A stretch of 64,000 nucleotides of DNA from Brachyhypopomus gauderio (taxonomy: Eukaryota > Chordata > Actinopteri > Gymnotiformes > Hypopomidae): contig NC_135219.1 of the NCBI RefSeq assembly GCF_052324685.1, positions 26,093,032 through 26,157,031 on the forward strand, given 5' to 3'. Shown piece after piece: positions 44,098 to 56,078 of the stretch (position 1 is its first letter; every line of letters begins with the position of its first letter). The notes below the pieces were generated by a model, which worked only from the letters and a program-made list of their open reading frames with translations, made no database searches and was not told where the DNA came from. Made by a program: the position numbers and the translations under genes.

Positions 44098-45455
44098 AAA
44101 ATGCACGAGGCTGAAGTTGGTTACTTATTCACAGTTTGAGATTCGTTTGGTTATTTATTTGCAGCTCCGTATTCGGCGGCTGAAGTTGGTTCCTTATTCA
44201 AAAAGGGTGTGTTCACGATGCATGTTTGCTGCGCACTTTGTTTAAAAGTGATAGATTAAACGTTACATTAAACGAGCGTAGGAACAAACATTTAAGAGGT
44301 TATTGTTTCCCATACTGATTTTGTGAATGTAAAAAATACAAATATAATGAAAGCATTTCATTTGTAAAATGGTTTCTATTTCAAGTCGTTCCAATTGTAT
44401 GCAATTTATACTTGATGATTGAATTCGTCAGCATTTCTAACATGAGGAAACATATTCTTAGATTTGAAAACTAAAAACACAGAAATGCTGTTCTAGAACA
44501 CAAATGAATCGGAAGAAGAAATACCAGCACACAACATGGTATATTGAGCACTGGGCAGATAGGCGAACGCATTTAAAGGGGCAGTTTCAGAGGCTTATTG
44601 AAAGCCTTATTGATGGTGGACCAGAGAAATAACAAATGCTTCATAAAGAAAAGGTCACTCCCTAAGAGAGGAACCTGATTTTAGCCTGATCCAACATCAT
44701 TTTATACCTCAAATCTAACTGGAAACACAGCATATTAAGTCGTTAAGCGCACAGAGAGCACACTGAAATGGTTCAGAGGGGCAAGTTCAGAGGTCTGCTG
44801 TATGCCTATAAGGCGTCGGGCCAGACAAATAACACATGCATCATACATAACTAGTTCCTATATGTATGAGCAACCTGATTTTGGCCTGTCCCAGAATCAT
44901 TTTATGCCTCAAATCTAACTGGAAACAGCATATTGAGTAAAGCGTATAGGTGAAATGGGTCAGAGGGCCAAGTTCAGAGGTCTGCTGTATACCTGTAATG
45001 TCTTGGGCCAGGCAAAACTCAATTGTATCATACATAACTAGTTCCTATATGTATGAGGAACCTGATTTTGGCCTGGCACAGAATCATTTTATGCCATCAT
45101 CATTTTATGCCTCAAATCTAACTGGAAACATGACATATTGAGTAGTTAAGCGCACAGGTGAAATTGTTCAGAGGTCCTGCTGTATGCCTGTAATGTCTTG
45201 GGCCAGGCAAAACTCAATTGTATCTAGGTCCTATATGTATGAGGAACCTGTCTTTGGCCTGGCCCAACAACATTTTAGCCCTCAAATCTAACTGGAAACA
45301 TGACACATGCAGTGGTACGCACATGAAATTGTTCAGGAGGTCGATTTCAGAGGCTTCCTGTATACCTTTAAGGCGCCGGGCCAGGCAAATAACGTATGCA
45401 TCATACATAACAGGTTCCTGATTTTAGCCTGGCCCAACAGATCTAACTGGCAATA
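44098..45455 (-). repeat. Right arm of the large inverted repeat, with tandem units
   Basis: Reverse complement of 19861-20968: it begins acgaggctgaagttggttac. It then matches the unique part (ggttattgtttcccatactg, aaacacagaaatgctgttct) and continues into about five units with gaacctgattttggcctg and ctcaaatctaactggaaaca. It lies about 8.8 kb beyond the P450 stop codon. Confidence 0.85.
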
Positions 45456-46276
45456 TGTAAGTGCACACTGATGGCAGGCCAGATTCATGGCAGGTCAGAT
45501 AAACCTGTTTTGTGCACTTTGCATGAAAGTTCCAGTGATTTTTGTATCAAAAGTTTAATATTGTATATATATATATATATATATATTGATAGATATAGAT
45601 ATTCAGGATTGTAGTGAAGTACACAAAATCGCGAGTCGCAGGTGCGTTAAGCTCTTTTAACAAGCGGAAACAACTCGACGAGCAAACTTGAAAACGTAGT
45701 GAACACTGAATGCCACAAAAACAGGCACAAGCATAGAGCAGCAATATCCAGTAAGACATAAACAATAAAGAGCAAAGGAGAGACGGGATAATGGAGTACA
45801 CCTAAATGTACAGAGAGTGACAACAGAGAAGTGAAGAATGTTACCAATGGGCAGTGATGACAAGGGGAACATAAACACAAAGCACATGGTGACACGCTGA
45901 CGGAAGTAAACACATACATGGCACTGTGAATGGGAGTGGTTCACTAGCTCTATTTATTTTACAGGGCCAGAAAAAAAGACGCATAACCACCAGGCAGTTA
46001 TTTCCCAATGCTGCATAAGAACAGATTCACATACACCTGTCTGTCTAAAACAACTTTATTAAAGAGAATATCTAAACAATCTTTTAGATTTTAAAATTTT
46101 ACAATGTGCTTTGACCTACAAAGATAATTAAAACAGATCTGATTCTTGAGAAGAGAGGGCTACTCCTGGCCAGGGCTGAAAAAGGCATTGAATATACCAA
46201 TGGAAATTGAATTTGGTGAAGTTATGATGATTTTCTTTTAGGGAAAAACCTGGTCTCTGTGTCAGAGAATTCATTT
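45456..46276. other. No gene seen
   Basis: It includes a short (TA)n run at 45563-45587. The remainder is A-rich and without recognisable TE ends or supported ORFs. Confidence 0.5.
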
Positions 46277-46281
46277 GTGTG

Positions 46282-46622
46282 TGTAACGACGGGTGTAGGA
46301 GGCAGACACCACGACGTTGACGGTGAACATATACTCTTTATTGGACAACGACACGTAAGCTCCGGGTGGAGCGCGAGCAGCACACAACCAACACTCGCGC
46401 AGACACGAAACTTTAGACAAAGACGAGCACAAGACACTGCGCGAACACACATTAAATAGGTGATTAACACAGACCCTCGTGATCTCGAGACAAGGCACAG
46501 GTGATCCTACGAACACGCTCACGGACAACCCACACCCACGGAAGTACTAATATGGACATAACAGCACGCAGACAACGTAGCGGCACGCCCACAGGGAAGG
46601 GTCCGGGACTGTCACCATAACA
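46282..46622 (-). repeat. 3' LTR of the non-autonomous element
   Basis: 341 bp; it holds the longest version of the variable segment (ggaagtactaatatggacat) that is shortened in the other two LTRs. Confidence 0.85.
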
Positions 46623-46770
46623 GAACCCCCCGCCAGGGGCTCGCTATTCCCGGAGCGTCCCGCGCAGCTGGAAAGCCCCAAACCTACACCGACGGGCAGG
46701 TCCGGAGCCGCCGGGATCACGAGCCTCCGAGAGCCGTCTCCCCTGATGGAGGGAACCGCCACGAACAGCC

Positions 46771-48146
46771 CTAGTACACCCTCCCTGGGAAGATAGGGGA
46801 AAATACATTAAACAATGGCACAGTCACAAACACGCACACGGGAACATTAAACACGAAGGGCACAAAAGGGAACAGGGGGTTCGGGAGAAACACTGGGGCT
46901 AACATACAAACAGGGACAGGCAGCCACGACAATGGTTGGGCTGCCTGCCAGAGCGCCAATAGTGGAGCTATCCCTCCTTGGGCTGCTAACGGAGTGGACG
47001 CAGCAGGCGGCGGAGTCCCTCCTTTCCTCGGCGCCCTGCATCCAGCGTGCGTTGTGCCCGGTGGCCTCCGTCGTGGCGCCTCGGTCGCCTTCTTGGGCGC
47101 CACCAGAGTGGAGACTCGGCGCCGCGCACTGGCGGGTATCCGCGGTGTCACTGGAGACGCGCCAAACGCCCACCTTAGACCGCTGGCTGCGCCGCCTCCC
47201 TCGTGCGCTCCTGGAGTCGCCGACGCCTCACCCCTCGAGGTGTCCATCGCCTCCTCCAAGACACACCGGCTCAGGGACATCGGTTCATCGGCTGTCGTGC
47301 AGCGGGACCAGTCCATGCTGCTCCCTGCTGATGGGGACCGAGGAGCTTCCTTCCCCGAGTATATGGTGCGCCCTGAGCACCCAGAGGCACTGTCTCCCTC
47401 CTCGCTCTCGAACCCGGAAGGGCTCAAACAAACGGACAGAGGTGGGCTGGCGCTCTCTCTCTCTCCCCATAGCACACTGTTTTCTTGGAGTACAGGGACG
47501 GAGGGGGACTAACATCCTCCCCCTCTCCGTAATACACCGTTGATTCGGAGCATACGGATGGGGGAGGGCTGACGTCCTCCTCCGCCTTCTCGGTGCGCTC
47601 GTTGGCCTCGGAGCAGACCGGCAGAGCGGGACTGGTCTCCGTCTCCTCCTCCGACCTCTGGGGCGTCGCTGACATAGGGGAAGGGCAGCTGGCTTCACCC
47701 TCACTCTCCTCGTCAGAACACCCAGAGGAGGGAGGGCTCTCTTCCTCTCCGGGGTCATCACTCTCGAACTCATATTCGGGGGGAGTGAGGGCAAAGGCGC
47801 CTACCCCCACCACAAACGGCTCACTGGTCTCCTCCTCTTCGGGGAAGACCAGGAGCGGTGCACTCCTCTCCTCCAACGCACAGCTGCCCACAGCACTGGG
47901 TGGCAGTTCCACGGATGCGGGGGGGGGGTGTCTCTCTCTCCACACGCGCACCGCGGATTGACAGAAGTGTTCCGCCGTCTCTGCGTCTTCCGTCTCCTGA
48001 GCCACGCAGAGCATGTATGCACAGACTGGGTCCTGCTTCATGGTCTGCTCGGTGACGGGGGCTTCGCGACGCCGCACCGGGGAAAAGCCGTGGTGACGCC
48101 GGCTTTTCTTCTTCCCCTTCGGTGCATGCTTGGCGTATCCGGGCAT
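46771..48146 (-). CDS. Acidic Ser/Pro/Glu-rich ORF of the non-autonomous LTR element
   Basis: The first Met after the 5' LTR (at 48146) starts MPGYAKHAPKGKKKSRRHHG, and the frame stays open for 240 codons to 47424. It is basic at first, then strongly acidic, with repeats of the type SPPPSVCSE and EEEETSEPF. From about 47475 a second frame (to 46771) continues with similar SPP repeats (LSVCLSPSGFESEEGDSASG) and ends in a hydrophobic tail. One frameshift near 47470 would therefore separate two halves of one protein. I do not recognise a family and see no zinc knuckle or capsid pattern. Expression is unproven. Confidence 0.45.
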
Positions 48147-48164
48147 CTGTATGGCTCGTCTTTC

Positions 48165-48486
48165 TGTAACGATGGGTGTAGGAGGCAGACACCACGACGT
48201 TGACGGTGAACATATACTCTTTATTGGACAACGACACGTAAGCTCTGGGTGGAGCGCGAGCAGCACACAACCAACACTCGCGCAGACACGAAACTTTAGA
48301 CAAAGACGAGCACAAGACACTGCGCAAACGCACATTAAATAGGTGATTAACACAAACCCTCGTGATCTCGAGACAAGGCACAGGTGATACTACGAACACG
48401 CTCACGGACAACCCACACCCACGGACAGCACGCAGACAACGTAGCGGCACACCCACAGGGAAGGGTCCGGGACTGTCACCGTAACA
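48165..48486 (-). repeat. 5' LTR of the non-autonomous element
   Basis: 322 bp; it ends next to GTGTG. It lies in the first unit of the 2.36-kb tandem duplication. Confidence 0.85.
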
Positions 48487-48635
48487 GTGTGAGTCTACAT
48501 GAATAAGGCCTACAAGTATGTAGTTGAAATTTCTCTAAATACAATATTAATAGACTGCACTATTAACATATAATATTTTTATTGCATTAGTAATACTATT
48601 ATACAAACTGAAGTCTAGTTTATCCAATAGATACA

Positions 48636-49942
48636 TTGTAAAAAAAAAAAAAAGTCGTAAAAAAACGGTAACATGTCAAAAGTTGCCAAACAGTTATTAC
48701 AGTAAAATTACAGTAAAATACCACACATAATTCAACAATGAATTACTGTAAAATCACAGATTTTCCCTGTATTTATTCTTTGTAATTTCACAGCCAAATT
48801 TGAGTAAAATTACAAATTTTCGTTGTAAGAAAACACAGCTAGAATGTTTAAATAACAGCATAATTACGTTACTTTATGGTATTATTTAAACAATCTACAA
48901 ATGAACTTGTCGAAGTACAGAGCTAATCTGTGAATATATGTTCATATCCTATAAACTTACAGTGGATAACTGTTAAATGTTGGTTGATCAACGTACAAAC
49001 TCTTACAATGTACTGTTTATCAATGAGATTTCAACATTAAAATAATTGGATTCTGCTTTTTAAATACAAAATGTAAAATTATATATTTTTAACCCTATAT
49101 AAAAGTAGTTTCAAAAGTTATGTTTAATTTAACATCCAATGGTCCAATAAATATGTTAATCTTTCCTATTAATTTACGGTGCTTGAGATGTATTAATATC
49201 TTAAGTTTCTGTTAAAACTACCAATATTACAATACATTTCTGTAAACATAAATATTTTTGTGGTTATTTTGGTCTTTAAATTCCAGCTTACATGAACAAT
49301 TTACAGTTACCTTTTATTTCAGCAGATAAAAGAATGGTGTACTTACATAAATTAACAAACAACATTTAAAACAATGTAAAAACATTAACCAAAACAACAA
49401 AAGCAATAATAAAAGCTCAGCCATAATATATACTTTCAATCTCTTTATTTTGACAGTTGAACTTCAACAATCATGACAACTGAACTGACTTTAAAAAATA
49501 TATAAAAAACACAAAAAGATGGTTACTATAGATTTTTACAATGTTCTCGAAGTTGAAAAGATTTGTATTAAATGGGATTCTAAAATATAAACAATAATGT
49601 GAACTAACAGCACTAGTTATATTATATCATTCTCAGTTTATTGTGTAGTATGGACTGTAGCAGCACATGCCAGTTAAAAGATTCAGATTAGGATTGCCTG
49701 GGAAAAATGTTTCTTTGTTTCATTTACATACCCAGTAGAAAACTTGAAAAATTTAGCTACACTGAATATGCTTCTACAACGAGAACTTTTAATTGGCTAA
49801 TACAAAGCACAAGGGCCAATCACAGAATCTAATACTTCAATAATCGTTACAGATCATAAAAGGGCTTACACAGTTGTTTAAGGCATTTTCAACAGTAACA
49901 GTAAGATGGTAAGGGTGCTGAAATTCTTTTAAGAATTGCGCC
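48636..49942. repeat. AT-rich sequence starting like a CACTG element end
   Basis: cattgtaaaaaaaa, then cgtaaaaaaacggtaac, agttgcc and repeated ttacagtaaaa words match the subterminal pattern of the elements at 15412 and 7685. No right end or ORF was found; the rest of the stretch is plain AT-rich DNA. The second unit repeats it at 51000-52306. Confidence 0.45.
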
Positions 49943-52306
49943 TCTCGGTGCGCTCGTTGGCCTCGGAGCAGACCGGCAGAGCGGGACTGGTCTCCGTCTC
50001 CTCCTCCGACCTCTGGGGCGTCGCTGACATAGGGGAAGGGCAGCTGGCTTCACCCTCACTCTCCTCGTCAGAACACCCAGAGGAGGGAGGGCTCTCTTCC
50101 TCTCCGGGGTCATCACTCTCGAACTCATATTCGGGGGGAGTGAGGGCAAAGGCGCCTACCCCCACCACAAATGGCTCACTGGTCTCCTCCTCTTCGGGGA
50201 AGACCAGGAGCGGTGCACTCCTCTCCTCCAACGCACAGCTGCCCACAGCACTGGGTGGCAGTTCCACGGATGCGGGGGGGGGGGTGTCTCTCTCTCCACA
50301 CGCGCACCGCGGATTGACAGAAGTGTTCCGCCGTCTCTGCGTCTTCCGTCTCCTGAGCCACGCAGAGCATGTATGCACAGACTGGGTCCTGCTTCATGGT
50401 CTGCTCGGTGACGGGGGCTTCGCGACGCCGCACCGGGGAAAAGCCGTGGTGACGCCGGCTTTTCTTCTTCCCCTTCGGTGCATGCTTGGCGTATCCGGGC
50501 ATCTGTATGGCTCGTCTTTCTGTAACGATGGGTGTAGGAGGCAGACACCACGACGTTGACGGTGAACATATACTCTTTATTGGACAACGACACGTAAGCT
50601 CTGGGTGGAGCGCGAGCAGCACACAACCAACACTCGCGCAGACACGAAACTTTAGACAAAGACGAGCACAAGACACTGCGCAAACGCACATTAAATAGGT
50701 GATTAACACAAACCCTCGTGATCTCGAGACAAGGCACAGGTGATACTACGAACACGCTCACGGACAACCCACACCCACGGAAGTACTAACAGCACGCAGA
50801 CAACGTAGCGGCACACCCACAGGGAAGGGTCCGGGACTGTCACCGTAATAGTGTGAGTCTACATGAATAAGGCCTACAAGTATGTAGTTGAAATTTCTCT
50901 AAATACAATATTAATAGACTGCACTATTAACATATAATATTTTTATTGCATTAGTAATACTATTATACAAACTGAAGTCTAGTTTATCCAATAGATACAT
51001 TGTAAAAAAAAAAAAAAGTCGTAAAAAAACGGTAACATGTCAAAAGTTGCCAAACAGTTATTACAGTAAAATTACAGTAAAATACCACACATAATTCAAC
51101 AATGAATTACTGTAAAATCACAGATTTTCCCTGTATTTATTCTTTGTAATTTCACAGCCAAATTTGAGTAAAATTACAAATTTTCGTTGTAAGAAAACAC
51201 AGCTAGAATGTTTAAATAACAGCATAATTACGTTACTTTATGGTATTATTTAAACAATCTACAAATGAACTTGTCGAAGTACAGAGCTAATCTGTGAATA
51301 TATGTTCATATCCTATAAACTTACAGTGGATAACTGTTAAATGTTGGTTGATCAACGTACAAACTCTTACAATGTACTGTTTATCAATGAGATTTCAACA
51401 TTAAAATAATTGGATTCTGCTTTTTAAATACAAAATGTAAAATTATATATTTTTAACCCTATATAAAAGTAGTTTCAAAAGTTATGTTTAATTTAACATC
51501 CAATGGTCCAATAAATATGTTAATCTTTCCTATTAATTTACGGTGCTTGAGATGTATTAACATCTTAAGTTTCTGTTAAAACTACCAATATTACAATACA
51601 TTTCTGTAAACATAAATATTTTTGTGGTTATTTTGGTCTTTAAATTCCAGCTTACATGAACAATTTACAGTTACCTTTTATTTCAGCAGATAAAAGAATG
51701 GTGTACTTACATAAATTAACAAACAACATTTAAAACAATGTAAAAACATTAACCAAAACAACAAAAGCAATAATAAAAGCTCAGCCATAATATATACTTT
51801 CAATCTCTTTATTTTGACAGTTGAACTTCAACAATCATGACAACTGAACTGACTTTAAAAAATATATAAAAAACACAAAAAGATGGTTACTATAGATTTT
51901 TACAATGTTCTCGAAGTTGAAAAGATTTGTATTAAATGGGATTCTAAAATATAAACAATAATGTGAACTAACAGCACTAGTTATATTATATCATTCTCAG
52001 TTTATTGTGTAGTATGGACTGTAGCAGCACATGCCAGTTAAAAGATTCAGATTAGGATTGCCTGGGAAAAATGTTTCTTTGTTTCATTTACATACCCAGT
52101 AGAAAACTTGAAAAATTTAGCTACACTGAATATGCTTCTACAACGAGAACTTTTAATTGGCTAATACAAAGCACAAGGGCCAATCACAGAATCTAATACT
52201 TCAATAATCGTTACAGATCATAAAAGGGCTTACACAGTTGTTTAAGGCATTTTCAACAGTAACAGTAAGATGGTAAGGGTGCTGAAATTCTTTTAAGAAT
52301 TGCGCC
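49943..52306. repeat. Tandem duplication, unit 2
   Basis: 2364 bp. It contains a second copy of the LTR (50521-50850), the start of the ORF and the same AT-rich flank. The junction shows only a base or so of shared sequence (cct). Near-identity means the event is recent or is an assembly duplication. Confidence 0.93.
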
Positions 52307-52538
52307 TAGCTATATGAAACGATCACATCAAATATCTCATAGAACAACATCACTTCATTATCACTGTGCACTTGTGTTCAGTCCCAGTTCACTCACTGTT
52401 AGCTGTCACTACATAACAGTTTATCATTAACTTTATCAAAAAAGATGTCGTATTAGGACACATCCAGAAGGAAGAAAATTCCATAACTCCAGGTTTTGAA
52501 CATTATGGCAGTTTCTCTCAATGATCTTGTTAGGCATC

Positions 52539-53010
52539 TGTCACGTAGGGCTACGCCCCCTCTCCTAGCTGTCACTCCAGTTTCCCTGTTCCTCGTGTCT
52601 GTAGTTCCTTGCCCGTTAGTCCCGCCCAGCTTGTCTGTTTCTATGGTTTCCCATTGTCTTCCACGCCCTTGTCATCAGTGTTGTCACCTGGTCCTAGTCT
52701 AGTCCTGTGTATTTATAGTCCTTGTATTTCCCATGTCTGGTTATCGGTTGTTTTGTGCATTCATGTTCCTTGTGATCTCTAACGTTCGTAGTTTTCCGTT
52801 TCATGTCTCGTTGTTTTCCCCATGATCTCCGTGTGTTCCTGCCTGGTCCGTGAGTCCTCCTAGTTGTGTTTGTAATTCATGTCCGGATTGCCTGCCGGTT
52901 TTGACCCACGCCTGTTACCTTGACCACGTCTTTGGAATTCCTTAGAATAAATCTCGCTCTCCTCAGTGTTTGTGTCCGCCTCCCTGTTCTGCCTCGCGCA
53001 GATCGTTACA
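52539..53010 (+). mobile_element. Solo LTR with a 5-bp target duplication
   Basis: 472 bp from TGTCACGTAGGG to ATCGTTACA, flanked by GCATC at 52534-52538 and 53011-53015. It has a TATA-like gtatttatag near 52710 and aataaatc at about 52946, giving plus orientation. No internal region. Confidence 0.87.
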
Positions 53011-53542
53011 GCATCATTAAACCAGTGCCCACTGCCGCATCTGTGAAAAGAGAAAATCAAATGTTTCTGTTTTAACCTGCAACCTGTAGGCTATATAGTA
53101 ATTCTGGGACATCGTGTGCACTTTTTAATCAATTTAAAATGCATAACATTAACGTAAAATGCAAAACAATTCTGAAATCACAATAACCCCAAATATCAAA
53201 CAGTTTTGTTTGACATCCAGGAAGATACGAGGCATGTTGGTCAGAATTGGGCCTGATTTTGGCAGCTGTGTATGGTTTTGAGTTTTTGACATTTTTACAG
53301 GGCTTGCAGCTGTACAGTTCTTGCCCCATTATTCAGTTTCTAAAGTAAACCCATCCATTTCTGACCAGGCTTTTATTGGAGTTTGTAATTGCTTAAAGTG
53401 GAACAACTTTCAAAAGTGACTGCACATACGCTCATCATGGGACCATTTAAAAGTCATACAAATGTTTGTATACATAACCAGAAAACATAGCTGTTTATCA
53501 AGTTAAGTAGTGAAATAGTATTACTCATACTGGTGCCTTGAT

Positions 53543-53756
53543 TTGTGTGCACATACTAGTCTTGAAAGAGGAGTTAGCAAAGAACATAGTAGAGGTGAAA
53601 CAAGTGTAGATAGGGTGATGTGTCTGAAGATAGAAGTAGAAGGTCTGACATTGAATGTTGGATGTGAGGAAGAGGAAAAAGAGAAGTTTTGGAAGGATCT
53701 ACATGAAGTGAAAGTATTCCCAGTGAGGAGAGAGTGGTGATTGTAACAGACCTATA
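53543..53756 (+). pseudogene. RTE-type LINE endonuclease fragment
   Basis: The plus frame reads RVMCLKIEVEGLTLNVGCEE then EEKEKFWKDLHEV. This is the part of the RTE/BovB endonuclease domain that fish genomes often annotate as craniofacial development protein 2-like. About 60 codons remain, with an internal deletion after LNVG. Confidence 0.65.
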
Positions 53757-54656
53757 TCAGTCCCACCAGGATTTCGCGGGCCTTTTTTGTGATTGTTGCG
53801 GGCTAAAATGTTTGATGCTGCGGGTGTTTTTCAAAAAAATTGCGATGGAAGTTGCGGTGTGTTTTTGCTTTTTTGTGAGTACATTACAATAGGGATTAAA
53901 TGTTGTATGGTTTCCTCTATTTAGTAGTACATTTTAATTATCTATTTACCTATTTATTCAGGGTTGCCAACTTTTCAAGATCGCTTGAAGTGAGATTTGA
54001 ACCTGGAGGGGGTGGCGAACATTAATTGTTGGGGGGGGGGGGGGGGGGGGGGGTGTTAGCGAACGTAAGTTGTTACCAGGCGGCCTGTAAAATGGACACA
54101 AATTAAGTATTATATCGAGATCGATCGCCAGTGGTTGTGCCAGAGCGAACTAGTAACTCACAGATATGGATCAGAGATAAATAAACTTTATCTCAGACCC
54201 TCGCCACTTGCGTGCGCTGCAGTGACTTCGCGGGCTACCGTTGCATTGTGGGGAATGTAGTGTTTGTGCGTGCAAAACACCATCGGGCGGCTGTGGCCTG
54301 CGGGCCGGTTCTAATAGTAATTAAATATCATCCAGGGGGCCATAGATAATCAATTCGCGGGTCTGATCTGGACAGTTTATCCCCGCTTTCATGTAGTGTA
54401 CCGGGATACTGCTTTTCCCGATCTTTTTGCCGTTATTTTCGTCGCTCATGCTGCTTTCAGTCTGCTCCTCTTGAACGTATATACGGAAGTAAGGCGGGAG
54501 TTTGTCAACGTCACATCAATACGACATCAGTGATCGGTCAAATTTGCGGGAAAGTTGCGGTGATTGGCTGAAGTTGCAACACCGCCCTGAATTCGCGGGG
54601 TTTGCTTGAAGTTGCGTTGAAGTTGCAAATCGCAACATCGCGACTTTCTGGAGGGT
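53757..54656. mobile_element. hAT-like MITE, cagtcccaccagg ends
   Basis: The left end cagtcccaccaggatttcgc and the right end reversed cagaccctccagaaagtcgc are similar. Inside, both sides carry words like gaagttgcggtg. A 23-G tract lies at 54030-54052. No clean 8-bp duplication was found, which fits with loss of one flank. Confidence 0.6.
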
Positions 54657-54659
54657 CTG

Positions 54660-56026
54660 ATTTACTGCATTTGGTCAATGCATTTTTAGATCTTTTTAAT
54701 GACGTCCCAACACAAACTGACTTGATCCACCATGACATTAAACTGGTTAGTCCTACCCCAATAAAACAACATCCTTATCGTGCTAGTATGAGCAAGAGGA
54801 CTCTTATGAGGAAAGAGGTGGACTATCTTTTGGAACATGGATTTGCAAAACCCAGTATGAGCCCTTGGAGCTCACCATGTTTATTGGTATCTAAGCCAGA
54901 TGGGACATATAGATTCTGTACTGACTACCGGAAAGTCAACGCTCGTACGGTTGTCGACTCCTATCCTTTACCTCGTATGGATGACTGTATAGACAACGTT
55001 GGTACTGCCAAATATGTCAGCAAACTAGACCTCCTCAAGGGATATTGGCAGATCCCTCTATCGTCAGAGGCATCGGAAATCTCAGCCTTTGTTACTCCTG
55101 ACCATTTTCTCCAGTACACAGTAATGGCCTTTGGTTTTAAGAATGCTCCCGCTACGTTTCAGCGTCTTTTGAATACAGTTTTAAGTGGTGTATCAAACTG
55201 TTCTGCTTATTTAGACAATGTCATTGTGTATACCTCGACTTGGGCAGAACATGTGTCTGTTTTGCGTGAGGTGTTTGACCGGCTTAGAAAAGCCAGACTG
55301 ACTTTAAACTTGGCGAAGTGTGTGTTCGCACAAGCCACCGTCTCTTATTTAGGCATGCAAGTGGGGAGCGGGCAAATACGGCCTAACGGGGCAAAAGTCG
55401 CAGCCATATTGGAGTTTCCAACACCCAAGACTTGGCGTGGTTTGCGACGGTTCCTGGGTATGGCTGGGTACTACAGGAGGTTTTGTCGCAACTTTTCTGA
55501 TGTTGTAGTGCCACTGACTCAGATGTTGAGTCCTTCTGTTAAGTTCGAGTGGTCTCCTGTGTCTGAGCATGCTTTTACTAGCTTAAAGGTGTTACTTACA
55601 GAGGCCCCTGTACTTGCTGCCCCTGACTATACTCGTCCTTTCATTCTCGAAGTGGACGCTAGTGATTCTGGTGCTGGAGCTGTTCTTCTCCAGGATGACG
55701 TGGATGACATTCGTCACCCTGTTTGTTACTACTCACACAAGTTCAACAAACATCAGCAGAATTACTCGACGATCGAAAAAGAGACATTGGCGTTGTTGTT
55801 GGCTGTGCAACACTTTAATGTCTACGTTGAGTCTTCTCCTTTTCCAGTTGTTGTGTACACTGACCACAACCCCTTAGTATTTCTGTCCAGGATGTACAAC
55901 CAAAACCAACGGTTGATGCGGTGGGCTCTTTTAATCCAGGACTACCATTTGGAGATACGACACAAAAAGGGGACGGATAATGTAATTGCTGATGCTCTAT
56001 CCCGTGTGGCAGAGGTTGTACAGTAG
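54660..56026 (+). CDS. Reverse transcriptase-RNase H of gypsy B, 5'-truncated
   Basis: An open frame of about 455 codons with no stop. RT motifs include PYRASMSKRTLMRKEVDYLL, SPWSSPCLLVSKPDGTYRF, SKLDLLKGYWQIPL and AFGFKNAPATFQRLL; the active site is AYLDNVIVY. The second catalytic Asp is Asn (family: YLDD), which should disable polymerisation. RNase H has EVDASDSGAGAVL, YSTIEKETLALL and VVYTDHNPLVFL, and the tail reads KKGTDNVIADALSR. It copies element RNA into DNA in an intact relative. The N-terminal boundary is a truncation, not a true start. Confidence 0.9.
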
Positions 56027-56078
56027 TGTTGGATGGGTGATGTCATCTTTTGTATGTTTCTTCTCTTTTCGGGGGGTG

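Larger units (their letters stand above)
46282..48486 (-). mobile_element. Non-autonomous LTR retroelement with a 5-bp duplication
   Basis: LTRs 46282-46622 (341 bp) and 48165-48486 (322 bp) both read TGTTA(C/T)GGTGACAG to CGTTACA on the minus strand and contain a TATA-like tatttaatg and AATAAAG. The duplication GTGTG is at 46277-46281 and 48487-48491. A purine/G-rich tract (ggcggggggttc) precedes the 3' LTR. The 1.54-kb internal region has no gag, protease, RT or integrase motif, so movement would need enzymes from another element. The LTRs differ mainly by a 19-bp indel. Confidence 0.88.
47588..49942. repeat. Tandem duplication, unit 1
   Basis: 2355 bp from inside the LTR-element ORF (tctcggtgcgctcgttgg) through the 5' LTR to agaattgcgcc. 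It is almost identical to 49943-52306. Known differences are an 8-bp indel in the LTR, one G in a poly-G run, and a few single bases (taacag/taatag, aatatc/aacatc). Confidence 0.93.

Noticed and set aside
47593..48022. Plus-strand ORFs opposite the acidic ORF of the LTR element
   Set aside because: They mirror the minus-strand frame in biased GC-rich sequence; the minus frame begins right after the 5' LTR and matches the element's direction.
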